64,000 nt of DNA from Atriophallophorus winterbourni (taxonomy: Eukaryota > Platyhelminthes > Trematoda > Plagiorchiida > Microphallidae). Under the pieces are notes generated by a model. That model saw only the letters and a list, made by a program, of their open reading frames with translations, was not told the origin of the DNA and searched no databases. The stretch is taken from contig JACCGJ010001611.1 of NCBI GenBank assembly GCA_013407085.1, positions 1-64,000 on the forward strand, in the 5' to 3' direction. Made by a program: the position numbers and the translations under genes. Positions 1 through 10,299 of this stretch are shown in pieces. How positions within the stretch are numbered: the first letter of the stretch is position 1; every line of letters starts with the position of its first letter.

Positions 1-420
1 GGTGCAAGCGCATTGTTCACAAAGAGTCACATTGCGGAAAAAACTATTGGACCGGTGCAAACAGTCTTCTTAATCCAAAATCGAATGGAAACCGGGGCAG
101 AATCAATGCTGTCATTGCAACCTTTGAAGCAGATTTGGCAAGCAGACGGAAATATGTCGCATTGAGAATTCAAGGCAAGACCGTTTCGTTGCAAATCGAC
201 ACCGCCTCAGACGTCACATTGATTTCCCGCTCAACGTGGAAGAAGATTGGCTGACCAACAGTCCATCCCACGGAAATGAATGTGCGAAATGCCTCTGGTG
301 AAACCACCTCGGATGGACGGACAATTTCCTTGTAGATTTTGATTTCAATGGTGACGAAAGCAACTGGTTTAGTTTACTTGACGCCTCATGATAAACTTGA
401 TTGCTCAGAATGGATTGGGA
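1..420 (+). pseudogene. Ty3/gypsy-like gag-pol remnant: zinc knuckle and aspartic protease
   Basis: Reading from base 4, a truncated CCHC zinc knuckle appears at the window edge (Cys-x4-His-x4-Cys, roughly bases 4-36). A retroviral-type aspartic protease follows, with the active-site-like DTASD at about bases 199-213 followed by VTLISRSTW. In-frame stops follow shortly (TGA about base 253, TAG about base 331), so the copy is broken. The order gag knuckle then protease is typical of LTR retrotransposons of the Ty3/gypsy group. DTASD in place of the common DTGS/A is known in some animal gypsy-type elements. No reverse transcriptase or integrase core follows in the next 500 bases, so the inside of the element appears deleted or heavily decayed. 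Confidence 0.7.
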
Positions 421-939
421 TAGACCGGCTAAAATTATCGTGTGCCCTTTGAAAGATCGTATTCAAAACAAACACTGAACTGTGTGCCATGACAAATTCC
501 TCCTCAGAAAACCAGTCGCCAGTTGATACGCAAAAACATGGTTTACGATATTCAGAACGAATCGCATCAAGGTTAAAAGTTCTACAAAGCAGGACAAACT
601 CCCAAAACAGTCTTTTACAACGCTTGCTAGTCTTCTCAGAAGAACAATTAACGCCGTAATGAACAACCACACAGCCGCAGGTAATCGTCGCGGAACACCG
701 CTTCGACACTATAAAGACACAAAATTTATTCGTTGCCTATTTCACACGGACAAGTGACTATAAAGAGGAACCGGTTTGCACGGTTACATGTGGTTCCACG
801 TTGCTCTACGGTGAAGTGAATGGATTCACAGAAAAAAACGCAACTCGTGGTTCACGAAGCAGTATAACGATTCCCATGCGTGCACCGATGTTCTCAACCT
901 GAAACATCAGCACTAATGTACCATGGCATAAGATTCGGC

Positions 940-1117
940 CAACCGTCTTGCTGAACAACATCACACAAACGAGACACCAGAAAGAAGATACCCAACACGA
1001 AGAAGAACAATGGTTCAACCATTTCAAATCGATCCAAGGAAAAAGGCGTACATAGACCTAAGGTAAACGTCCCTTTTTCGCGGGGAGAGGTGTCAAGTTC
1101 GTTCAATCTAGGCACGT
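940..1117 (+). pseudogene. Possible 3' end of the gypsy-like pol
   Basis: One frame reads an Arg-rich stretch (RRYPTRRR), then FQIDPRKKAY, then a stop and GERCQV. This basic, poorly conserved stretch resembles the C-terminus of trematode gypsy pol proteins as I remember them. It lies about 550 bases after the protease remnant and probably belongs to the same internally deleted element. The link is inference. Confidence 0.35.
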
Positions 1118-1345
1118 CAAAACTCGCGCTGGTTGGATGTATTGATCGTTTTTATACTATTGAACATAGCTCGCCGATTTGAATCAATATAGCAGCTGGC
1201 TTCAGAGCTTGGCTTCACTTTCGTTATCTAATTGCTTAATTCGTACTTATCTATACCTAATGACGCTGTAAATTAAAGGCTGCATTCTGTCAGTCGTCTT
1301 CTACACTTTGTGAGTGTTGGGTCAAGCCGGAACTCGCTCCAAAAC
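1118..1345 (+). repeat. Possible LTR of the gypsy-like remnant
   Basis: AT-rich sequence after the putative pol end, with a TAAATTAAAGGCTGCATTCTG stretch near 1,269-1,289 that resembles an R/U5 region. Only one copy is in the window, so LTR boundaries cannot be confirmed. Confidence 0.25.
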
Positions 1346-1354
1346 ACACAACAA

Positions 1355-1695
1355 ACCTTATCTACTGTCTCCGCCTGATTGAAGGCAACAGCCCAGAAAC
1401 GGTAGTGGTGTGTAATGCGGTGGGATGTGAGCAAACACTACTTTGATAGAACATCAGTTTTTGACACGTTAGCTGTGCTGGAATCTGCGTGAAAAAAATA
1501 TTGCTCCCAGTGGGGACCCACCGGTTGCGTGACGAGTTCTCGATAATGGACTATATGACGCCTTCTGTATCCCTAATTGAACGAACTACCGAGTTAAAAA
1601 TCGATAACAACATCAGATGGACTCCCGTTGATTGAGTGAAGAACATTGTTTTGCCCTACACCATGTGCAATCCAGTTTCTAGTACAATAACCAAC
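1355..1695 (+). repeat. Dispersed repeat R1, long copy 1
   Basis: About 340 bp that match 9,735-10,065 in the same orientation over almost the full length. Both copies include CTGTCTCC(a/g)CCTGAT, a central ACCGGT-like core, the shared AACGAACTACCGAGTTAAAA stretch, and an ending near ATGTGCAAT. The copies differ by scattered substitutions and small indels, so they are old. No coding capacity is seen. Confidence 0.75.
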
Positions 1696-1699
1696 CAAT

Positions 1700-2660
1700 A
1701 AGGCTAACACGACCGCTATGTCCATTCGATCGATGGCACTTGACGCCTGAACCAATCAATAAAATATATTGATTTTATTTTAATGGGCATTTTGATCATT
1801 GTTCACATTCATCACTTTGTAAATTAAACTTGGTGTACGAGCGCATGGCTTCTGAATTAAACCGGTTTAACCAGAAGACCATTGTGGAAAACACCGATCC
1901 AGGTCTGGCAGGCTAAAGCATTCCAAGTTTCATAGCAATTGTTTCATTAATTTTGAAGATTATTAAAGGTATTAAAACTTCAAACTGTTGCACAAATGAT
2001 CTACACTGTTTGATATTGCTATTTCAATGTTTAAACTGTTGAACTTCGCCTGTTGTGCATTTACCTTTTTAGAAGAGTTTCACTGGTTAAGTGAAGCAGA
2101 AAGTTTGTTAATCAGTCGCTGAAGGCCGAATATATATTCAAAGCTAAGCCACTGGATTATCGTCATTGTTATATCGGTGAATAATTGCAATCGAACATTT
2201 TATTCTTCACAGACTGGTAAATTTACAACTTTCCCAGAGGTTGTTGAATTTCGTGGAACGAATAATTAATTGAACGAATGAGACCACTTTAATCGATCAG
2301 CAAACGAAAATATGAAAGCATAACCCATTTTTAGCAGATGAAGAACTCTGATTTCTGATTGGCCGAGAGCTGATTGTGAAGACTGGAGAAGATTGGTGAA
2401 GATGTAAGTTTGGTGGGGGAGACGTGGAAGCGTGTACGCATGTGAATTCACACCCCCAAACAGTGGATACTGTCAGCCAATCGAAATGCAGCTTTGCTTG
2501 TCACATAAGTGCGGACGTATGTCCAGTCGAAAATCCATCTTTTTGGTTCGGAATTCACAGAACTGTACCCGTTAAAAAACGCTATACCTATCTACGACCA
2601 CTTATTGGAATGTGAATCGCATTCTCGCCTTCGCTTTGCACGTAACTTTGAACTCATTCG
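1700..2660. other. AT-rich spacer and POU gene leader
   Basis: No gene is supported here. The last 400 bases probably hold the promoter and 5' UTR of the POU gene. An in-frame TGA at 2,649-2,651 precedes its ATG. Small open frames at 2,424-2,703 show no recognisable domain and look like chance. Confidence 0.4.
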
Positions 2661-4643
2661 ATGTCAAATCAAACAATGGATTTATCTCAAACACTTTCGA
2701 TGACTTCCCAGGCAATTGAGCCTATGAAGTACAGTCCTTTATCCCTGCTTAGATCAAGTTGTGTTTTCAAACCAAATGAGACCGCGTTTTCCGCTTGGAA
2801 TAATGTTTTGAATTCGAACGAAGAGGAGCAACCGAAGAAAATCAAAAACCCCAGACGATCGTCTACAAATCGAAATCGTACAAGAAATACTGGTAAAGTA
2901 TCCCATCTCAAGCAACACGGATCCGTTAGTGAGAACGAGGAGCTGTGCTCATCACACAAATTGATCGATTTCTTACCAATCGTCCCTGGCCCTACGTTCA
3001 CCAGTAATCATGACGTTCACAACAGCACACCGAATGGATGTCCTGATTTTGATTATCCTTTAAACAACCATCACCCACACGATGCCTACGATATTGGACC
3101 TGAACTGAGAGTGTTAGCATCCATGTACGATCGACAAACCGTACAGCATCTACCTTGCACTGGGTTAGAGATGTTTAATCGTTCAGATCCATCATTAGAA
3201 GAGTTTAACAAAAAAGACTGTAAATCATTTCCCGATAAAACATACAACACGGATAACTGGTCAGGAATACCAACAAGTGAGTCAACCGGGTCTTCAAAAT
3301 GTGTCCGCAATCACGAATGCTCTGTATTTGGTTGCGAGAAACCTCAGCATTGCGTTTACGATGATGACGTATTTGAAGAACAACATTCTCTTCATTTGTA
3401 TGGCAATTGTTCTCGTCAGAACGACACGACAATACCACTGGCACAATTGCCCAGCGAGTTCCCGGACATCTCCGCAGCCGTAATGAATCATTATTCGGAA
3501 ACCGAAATCAGACCTACAAAGTCCTACGCGGAGAATAATTTGAACCATCACGATGCATTTGTCACGACGACCAATGTTCCACAAGACGCTGATATGATCG
3601 GAATTAGTCGGACATCAAATAATCTCATGCAATCGGGTTACAGCTTGTTTAGCTCGGTCGAGAATCTATCTAATTCGTACCCTGGAACGTATGATAAAGT
3701 GTTTTGTCCAAACAATTCTGTTCAAGTTTCACCGAAAATGGAAAGTGCTCACGACACATCACACACAACCTTTCATGTGCAAGATATTTGTCAGTATAGT
3801 CAACCAGAGACGGAAAATGATCTTTTTGGCGGTTCCCATTTGCCACAAAGTTCTGGACACTGTTCCGTTGGGTGCGAACACCCAATAAATTTTCACACGC
3901 AAACAGAACAAAGCAACGCTGAAGAGCATGTTTGGAACTCGGTTGATGTGGCGGAAGCTCAGTCCAAACAAACTAACTGGTTGCCAACATATTCGAGTGA
4001 ACCTATGCTGGACAAGTGCAAGTTGTATGGAGTGAATCCAACAAACATATCTGGAATCGAACAAGGCATTTGCTATAACGATGAATGGCCTGCTTATTTA
4101 TACAGGACCAATGACAACACTGGTCTTGATCCAGGGAATGATTATCGTGGTCAAATTTATACCAATCACGCCGGAAAGATTCCTGAGTCCCCGTGGAATC
4201 TAGCTAATCCAGATTCGCTTTGCCCATCGAATGACTCCACAATGCCTCAGATGTACCCTAGCAACATTTTCTTGGCTCACAGTATCGGGTCCGCTGTGGA
4301 TGCAGCCTCTGGATATTTGCATATTCCTCAGGTGAGCATAAATGGATTACAGCACGACGAAGTGGTTGATTACCAATCTCACTCAGACTCGCACGTAATT
4401 GGAAACACAACTTCGTTGAACGAAAGCAAACTAGATCAGTCAGGTACCTCTTGTGCTAGCATGACCTTTTCAGCGGCGAATGTGAATTTAGCTAATCCAC
4501 CAAATCTGACCTTGCTACCATTTCCTTCCGGATTGAACGGATCGCAACTCACGTTAGAGAATGGGAACCTTGATATGAACCCTTTTAATAATTCCATGAA
4601 CTCAGCACACACTCCAGCTTATAATATGATCAATAGTCCATAG
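2661..4643 (+). CDS. POU3 gene, segment 1 (long N-terminal region)
   Basis: 660 codons from an ATG that follows an in-frame TGA by nine bases. The protein is rich in Ser, Asn, His and Pro, with no folded domain I can recognise. A short basic patch ([18 protein letters not shown], about residues 54-71) could be a nuclear localisation signal. Such long disordered N-terminal regions are usual in POU3 proteins, though this one is longer than the vertebrate ones. It ends in ...MINSP and TAG, 86 bases before the POU domain, which is in the next frame. A strong splice-donor-like CAG|GTGAGC lies at 4,329-4,336. Confidence 0.8.
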   Translation: MSNQTMDLSQTLSMTSQAIEPMKYSPLSLLRSSCVFKPNETAFSAWNNVLNSNEEEQPKKIKNPRRSSTNRNRTRNTGKVSHLKQHGSVSENEELCSSHKLIDFLPIVPGPTFTSNHDVHNSTPNGCPDFDYPLNNHHPHDAYDIGPELRVLASMYDRQTVQHLPCTGLEMFNRSDPSLEEFNKKDCKSFPDKTYNTDNWSGIPTSESTGSSKCVRNHECSVFGCEKPQHCVYDDDVFEEQHSLHLYGNCSRQNDTTIPLAQLPSEFPDISAAVMNHYSETEIRPTKSYAENNLNHHDAFVTTTNVPQDADMIGISRTSNNLMQSGYSLFSSVENLSNSYPGTYDKVFCPNNSVQVSPKMESAHDTSHTTFHVQDICQYSQPETENDLFGGSHLPQSSGHCSVGCEHPINFHTQTEQSNAEEHVWNSVDVAEAQSKQTNWLPTYSSEPMLDKCKLYGVNPTNISGIEQGICYNDEWPAYLYRTNDNTGLDPGNDYRGQIYTNHAGKIPESPWNLANPDSLCPSNDSTMPQMYPSNIFLAHSIGSAVDAASGYLHIPQVSINGLQHDEVVDYQSHSDSHVIGNTTSLNESKLDQSGTSCASMTFSAANVNLANPPNLTLLPFPSGLNGSQLTLENGNLDMNPFNNSMNSAHTPAYNMINSP

Positions 4644-6148
4644 GGGTACTCCATGCCCGAATGAAGAGAACTGTTCACCGGTTATTAATTTTATTGATTC
4701 AAATTCCGGCGTTCCGGGAGAATATCCTTCGGCGGATGATTTGGAAATATTTGCGAAATTGTTCAAGCAGAGACGTATCAAATTAGGTTACACACAAGCT
4801 GATGTTGGACTTGCTTTGGGTACGTTGTACGGGAACGTGTTCAGTCAAACCACCATTTGCCGATTCGAAGCCTTGCAACTCTCGTTCAAAAACATGTGCA
4901 AGTTGAAACCACTTCTACAAAAGTGGCTACAAGAGGCAGATTGTTCCACCGGTGCTACGAACAATCTTGATAAAATCGCTTCCCAAGGACGAAAGCGAAA
5001 GAAACGAACAAGCATAGAGGTTGGCGTCAAGGGTGTGCTTGAATCTCATTTCACCAAGCAACCCAAACCAATGGCACAAGATATTATTCAGTTGGCTACA
5101 AGTCTCGGGTTAGAGAAGGAAGTGGTACGTGTATGGTTTTGCAATCGTAGACAAAAGCAAAAGCGTTTATACCCGACAACTGGAAGTCCCATGTCTCAAT
5201 CAGGATGTTCGTCCGTACCTAGTTTGAATCAAGATTACTCTGAAAATGGAGTAGAACTATCGGAAGAACTGTCCAGATCGATGTACACTGCGAGCCCAGA
5301 GAAAGCGAACTATGAGAATCAACATTCCATGAGTTTAGCTCAGCTGCCAAGACACGGAGAAGACGGTTACATGCACGTTCGTGAGGATAAACCGGAAATA
5401 CTCAATTCCTATCCAAGCGAATCCACTACATGTGCCACAAAACGTACCACGAACAGGAGAACGAAACGAAGACAGCTAGAATTTACACATTCCGATTATT
5501 CCGGATCAGTTTACGAGCACACATCCACCCTTTGATTATATGAATTTCTCCCAATGTGCACCAAACATTTTACCGTCCCTTCATTCGGCGTTTGGTTCAA
5601 CTAATTGCCAACCCACGGATACTGAATTCCCAAATGTGTACGTAAAGAGAAACCCGGATGAGAACATTTTCGATCGCTACGCTGGTTTTCTCCCTGGTAG
5701 CAGTTTCTCGGTGATGAAAGAAATGTGTAAACCCGAACATAATCTGTTCCCATTTGATCTTAAAGCGTTATGCAGACCTGATTCACCTCAGGAAAAATCC
5801 ATTCAGAACTGTATCCAGGACTATATGGGCTCAGTCGCAAGTGAGAAAGCAACATCACGATATTGTTCCATAGGATGCATTCCGAATATTATTACATCAA
5901 TCTCCCACATTATCCCCGAACCGACCTCAGATATATCCGTCCAGTCCAACGCGGAAAACCCCCATTCGTCGTCCAAGCTGAAATCAGACCTATTCCCGAA
6001 TGACTCGAATGTCTATGGCGGCGTAATCACACGTGACAATTTCCAAGATCAATCAAACCATAACCCATTGGAAGCGAACTACTGTGGAGTGGATTTGACG
6101 AACAATTTAACCACTTCAAGTGCCTTATTCTACAATTTCGCACAATGA
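2661..6148 (+). CDS. POU3F: POU class 3 homeodomain transcription factor, interrupted by two apparent frameshifts
   Basis: Encodes a nuclear DNA-binding regulator of the POU class 3 group (Brn-1/2/4, Oct-6, fly ventral veins lacking), which controls neural and ectodermal cell fate. The POU-specific domain spans 4,729-4,941 with the class 3 signature [20 protein letters not shown] and then [11 protein letters not shown] short linker precedes the homeodomain at 4,990-5,169 ([10 protein letters not shown] ... [13 protein letters not shown], with Cys at homeodomain position 50). The gene has no evident introns, as is common for POU3 genes. It lies in three frames: 2,661-4,643, 4,630-5,535 and 5,480-6,148. 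Two net +1 shifts would be needed to read it as one product of roughly 1,170 residues. All three pieces are long, stop-free and similarly Ser/Asn/His-rich, which argues for a recently coding gene. Assembly indels, a young pseudogene or an unrecognised splice are all possible. The POU frame has no ATG before the domain, so it cannot stand alone. Confidence 0.85.
4630..5535 (+). CDS. POU3 gene, segment 2 (POU-specific domain and homeodomain)
   Basis: This frame opens after TGA at 4,627-4,629 and runs 301 codons. It holds the whole bipartite DNA-binding module: POU-specific domain 4,729-4,941, linker with [15 protein letters not shown], homeodomain 4,990-5,169. All residues I know as diagnostic for class 3 are present, including [20 protein letters not shown] and VRVWFCNRR. 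After the homeodomain come about 120 Ser/Thr-rich residues with a basic [11 protein letters not shown] stretch. The first Met in this frame is inside the POU-specific domain, so it must be joined to segment 1 to be translated properly. Confidence 0.88.
   Translation, partial: SIVHRGTPCPNEENCSPVINFIDSNSGVPGEYPSADDLEIFAKLFKQRRIKLGYTQADVGLALGTLYGNVFSQTTICRFEALQLSFKNMCKLKPLLQKWLQEADCSTGATNNLDKIASQGRKRKKRTSIEVGVKGVLESHFTKQPKPMAQDIIQLATSLGLEKEVVRVWFCNRRQKQKRLYPTTGSPMSQSGCSSVPSLNQDYSENGVELSEELSRSMYTASPEKANYENQHSMSLAQLPRHGEDGYMHVREDKPEILNSYPSESTTCATKRTTNRRTKRRQLEFTHSDYSGSVYEHTSTL
5480..6148 (+). CDS. POU3 gene, segment 3 (C-terminal tail)
   Basis: Open frame that overlaps the end of segment 2 by 56 bases and continues for 222 codons to a TGA. 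An ATG lies at 5,540, but the composition (Ser, Asn, Pro rich, with many short uncharged stretches) matches the rest of the POU protein. It is best read as the tail of the same protein beyond a second frameshift. No domain is recognised. Confidence 0.6.
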   Translation, partial: NLHIPIIPDQFTSTHPPFDYMNFSQCAPNILPSLHSAFGSTNCQPTDTEFPNVYVKRNPDENIFDRYAGFLPGSSFSVMKEMCKPEHNLFPFDLKALCRPDSPQEKSIQNCIQDYMGSVASEKATSRYCSIGCIPNIITSISHIIPEPTSDISVQSNAENPHSSSKLKSDLFPNDSNVYGGVITRDNFQDQSNHNPLEANYCGVDLTNNLTTSSALFYNFAQ

Positions 6149-6617
6149 ACAAAGAAAATATTCCAAAGGAATGTTACTCCGCTTATTTGACTGTAACAGA
6201 CGCGAAGATATGGTAAGCAGAAAGCGAGCGGTTTATTTTTTCTATTTGTGACTAATGGCAAGATCAGTTGAATTACGCAACGAGATGAATCGTTCAAAAA
6301 AGTGCAAGTTTGTGCTGAGTTACCCGCTTAGATTGTTCGCGTGCTGTCAGTGAGTTGCCAAACATGTTCATACGTTCATTTATGCTGATTTCATTGCTCG
6401 AGACAACAATTCGACATTGTGTACATATGTATTTTGATTTCTGGATGATAAATCGAGTTTCTCAACGCAAGCATTTGCCTTTTTCCAATTTGCGTGCACG
6501 AATTAGTTCAGCGTGAATTTCATTCTATTGGTAGTGAACTGCGAATACTAAGTTCGAACAGTTTTAGGTAGCTTGGAGACAGAAATAAGTTTATTCGAAT
6601 GTACTCGAAATAAGATT
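6149..6617. other. POU3 3' flank
   Basis: AT-rich, presumably 3' UTR and flank. No canonical AATAAA was seen close to the stop, and no other gene. Confidence 0.4.
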
Positions 6618-6815
6618 ACTATCAGCAATCGATTGCAATATGTTTGGGACCGATCCTGTAATCATAATGCAAAAAATTTCAGTGCAATCGGTTAGGGTAG
6701 TTCAAATCAGTAGTAGGGGGTTGACTACTACTTAATCATGTTCCCTGTCTTTACTATCACCGTTGGTCTGTCCAAACTTCTGTATCAGAAGTGAAACGCT
6801 ACCCAAGATTACTAT
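6618..6815 (+). mobile_element. MITE-like element M1, short copy
   Basis: Shares GTGCAATCGGTTAG(a/g)GTAGTT and the internal GTTGACT(g/a)CTACTTAATCATGTTC and CAGAAGTGAAACG(t/c)TACCCA blocks with the copies at 19,800 and 52,045. The outer blocks are inverted relative to each other, so this is an internally shortened copy. Confidence 0.7.
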
Positions 6816-7857
6816 CCTTTAAAACCAAAGGTCCGACTGGAATTCACAAGTTCATTCTGAAAACCCTGAACAAAATTTACCTGAGCAACGGTTGAATGCT
6901 AAGCTAAGCTGGCTAAGAACTGCGTGAACCATGATGCGCGCTGTTCTTGTTGAGATAAATCAAGAACAATTGATGCACCCCTTTGTAAGCTACGAAATTC
7001 TTTAACTGTTTTGGTTGTGTGCAGGTGTAATCAACGCCAACGGACCGATTAACCTTATTTGACTAATCCGAGCGCACATTTGGGATCACGCACTACTGAA
7101 CCGCCATCCAGATTGGGGAGATGTCCGCCCCATCCACCTAGTTGACCACATTTTTAACAGCCTTTGTAATTTCCACCGCCCCAGTGTGAAGTCGTTCCAT
7201 ATACGGTATTAACTTCAACGCTATGACCTGTCTCTAAAAACATGTTCAGCTAGGGCGGAATCCCGGATCAGTGATTGATATTCACTGGAATTGCGGGGTT
7301 GTTTTTTGATTCACTTTTTGAGTTAGTACTGAGTTTTCTAGACGTTCGTCCAATACATAGCCAATAATTGCAGATGATTTAATATACACACTTCGGCGCG
7401 CAGTCTGAAGTTCTCTTATCTTCGAGATGAATCACTATGAAACCAGGCGTTCTGCCTCGCTTATATTTTACTGATATAAAAGTGTTATTCAAGATTATAC
7501 TTATTTCTTTGGACGCATCTTCGACACAATTTTTAAAAACCGTTGTTCACTATTTTTCCAGTTCTCGTGACGGGTATTTTAACGGTTTCCCTTTCGTATA
7601 ATGACGCTCTTAGTGCTGGATCCGCTAAGATTCCAACGAGAAGAGTATTCCATGCTTTTAACTAAACCACGACAAGTATGGATCCAGCATTTTTATTAGT
7701 TGATAAACATGTAATGAATTACCTAAAAAGTGGAACTATTCAGGTGCTAGGAACCATTGTACCGGTTAAAAATTTCCAGCTTTAATTGATATGATTCTAT
7801 CCACCACTCGTGATGACAAGTTGCCGCTGTAATCATCTTGGCTTAGCTCGTGGAGTG
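6816..7857. other. Non-coding AT-rich stretch
   Basis: No gene, RNA or clear repeat is supported here; no long open frame with recognisable content is seen. Confidence 0.4.
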
Positions 7858-8083
7858 TGTATGTATGAAAGCACAAGCCTGTTCCAGGCAAAGTGCCGTA
7901 CAGCCAGCGACTGCACGTGGGCTAAGATACTGTCAGGTTGCCCAGGCCTAGACAGATAAGAGAAATAAAACAGAAATAGAAATGGTAGTGAGACTCCAGT
8001 GTGTTTCAGCATTCAGCTCACTACCGGTGGCCAATCAATTTAGCCACACAGCACAGTACTGCATGATTGCACATCCGTGTGTG
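7858..8083 (-). mobile_element. SINE-like repeat S, near full-length, minus orientation
   Basis: Reverse complement of the element seen best at 52,141-52,381. Read on the minus strand it has the head (GGATGTGCAATC), the middle block (GTGAG(c)TGAATGC...GAGTCTCACTACC), the CTAGGCCTGGGCAACCTGAC block, the GGCACTTTGCCTGGA block and a short CATA tail. No internal coding frame is expected; the small plus-strand open frames across it are chance. Confidence 0.8.
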
Positions 8084-9400
8084 TATGTGTGGAGCAATTA
8101 TGTTTCAGCAATGCGATGGAAAATGAACCCAATAATCCCTTCCTTGAAGTACCTCTTCATTACTTCTGTAATTATTCTTGTAGTTTGCATGTTATTTTAC
8201 ACAAAGGAAGACATCTCTTTGGACCGCTCGCGTTGAACACGTGGATGTATGACGATAGGTTTTCATCATTTATATACACCGTGTGCAAACATGCTGCGCA
8301 TATTTTGAATGTATACTTAGGCATATTGGGAAAATAATATTTACATCCTTAGCATAGCCAAATCCCCTCCCATTTTTGTCGTTGGATTGTATCGATTAAA
8401 ATATTGATCGCAATTGTGAATACGAGAGACGATGACAATTTACGGTCTCGTAACCGGGTCGGATTACCGACAATTCCACACGGCGTATCATGAGGAGAAT
8501 GCCCAGAAGCCATTTGAAGTTGTGTTGGTTAAAAACGGGAGAACCCATGCGGGGTCTCATGGGGTGATGTCACTGCAGGGGTCCCGCAAAGTCAACGGAG
8601 TGCTGAACAATTAGAGGCAATGTGAGGTCGATGAGTTAAGAATCCGTTTACTGTTACGTTTTATCAAATTTAACGATTCGCGGTCTTAATTAGCGTTGGT
8701 CGGGGTGATGTACGCTTGTTTGTTCTAATGGATGAAACACGTGTAATCAAGTTAGTTTTTGTAAACTTCTTTCATAGACGGGTTTCGTGTTCGCACGGTG
8801 GTAACAAGTGGGTGTCTCTTCATATAATAATATTTAACTAACTTTTCTTATGACGTAGCTTTTCTATGTCATTACACGAATGCGTTACTACATTTCAGTC
8901 AGTATCACTTAAAAGCGAGATGTTCTGGTAAACTGGACACATTGACCATACTTTTAAGTCTCCGGATCACATATGGCCGGTCGTAAAACAAGGCCATACC
9001 AGTTTGTTGAATCGCGGAATGTTAGACAGCGTTGAGCTAAGAAGCCGTTGGGAGTTGTAGAATGGTCATCAAGATTACTTTTCAATCTCAATCGTGCCCA
9101 TTATTGTATTCCTCAGTTACATGCGCGCTATTAAAATGACACCAACTTATTAAGCTGTGTTCAAACCTCAAAAGTTTGAGTGATTTCAAAATCGGTGGCA
9201 AAAACGAATTGAACTTAGAAAAAGACTGAATTTACCAAGATTGGTTGTGTGTGGTTTGCACGGTACGACCGGGTTCCGCGTACATTGAGACAGTAAACAT
9301 TGAAGCCACTTTTGGATGCAGCCTCCTTCTCACGCTCATGAACACGATGCGTGCACATACGAACACAATGAAAAGCACAAGCTGGAACAAATTATCCGCA
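8084..9400. other. Non-coding stretch
   Basis: Short open frames (for example 8,432-8,614) have no recognisable domain. No gene is supported. Confidence 0.35.
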
Positions 9401-9404
9401 GTTC

Positions 9405-9580
9405 CATGACTGTTACATGAGTGTTTCGTGCTGTTTGTGCTCATCGTATGAGGACAGTACGAGCAGGATAAAAGAGACTTAGGACTGACTGAGCCTAATC
9501 TTACTGTCTCCACCGGATGACGGAAAACAGCCAGAAACTGGTTGTGGTGTGTAAGGGATGTGGATGTGAGCACCAAAAAA
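9405..9580. repeat. Two ACCGGT-core repeat copies in opposite orientation
   Basis: 9,405-9,470 carries the minus-type core (TTTCGTGCTGTTTGTGCTCATC) and 9,475-9,580 the plus-type core (CTTACTGTCTCCACCGGATGAC followed by CCAGAAACTGGTTGTGGTG). Together they resemble the two arms of one hairpin-forming unit. Confidence 0.6.
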
Positions 9581-9619
9581 TATTAGTCATTTATAAGCGC
9601 CTTGATTGCTTGATCAAGA

Positions 9620-10065
9620 ATCACTTTTGTGATTCTGTATTTGAACATCGTGGTTCTTTGTAAGAACCCTAGTTAACCGTGGCATACAAGTATAACTTTG
9701 TTTACCACATTATCACTGTTTCAAGGCTCATTGAACCTGATCTTACTGTCTCCACCTGATGACGACAAACAGCCCATAACCGGTTGTGGTGTGTAAATGC
9801 GGGGATGTGAGCAACACATTACTGTGATAGAATACACTTTGACACGTGGCTGTTGCTGAATCTGCGTGAAAACAAATAATGATGACAGTGGGACACCGGT
9901 AGCGTGACGAGTCTCAATACATGGAATATCTGACGCCTGTATCAAAGTGAACGAACTACCGAGTTAAAAATCGATAACAACATCAGATGAACTCTCGTTG
10001 ATTGAGTGAAGAATACACAAACATCGTTTTGGCCTACACAATGTGCAATTCAGTTCCTATTACAG
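9620..10065 (+). repeat. Dispersed repeat R1, long copy 2
   Basis: Contains the segment shared with 1,355-1,695 (from about 9,735). The upstream part (TTTGAACATCGTGGTTC ... GTATAACTTTGTTTACCA) matches the reverse complement of 61,560-61,735. This copy therefore shows the longest visible form of the family. Confidence 0.75.
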
Positions 10066-10074
10066 GCTGCGCAT

Positions 10075-10280
10075 GCGGATCCTGATCTTGCTGTCCCTAC
10101 CTGATGAGTGCAAACAGCACGAAACCGGTCGTGGGGTGTGAATGACGGAAAAGCATGCAAATGAATATTTTGTTGTTTACCACTGTTTCAATGCTGACTG
10201 AGCCTGATCTTACTGTCTCCACCGAATGACGGGAAACAGCCAGAAACCGGTGTAAGGGATGGGGATCTTAGCAGCACAAT
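10075..10280 (+). repeat. Further ACCGGT-core repeat copies
   Basis: Two partial units, at about 10,075-10,160 and 10,185-10,280. Each has a GATCTT(a/g)CTGTC(t)CC block, a CTGATGA-like block, an AAACAGC block and a GAAACCGGT core. With the preceding copies they form a cluster at 9.4-10.3 kb. Confidence 0.65.
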
Positions 10281-10299
10281 ATGATTGATGATGTTTATT

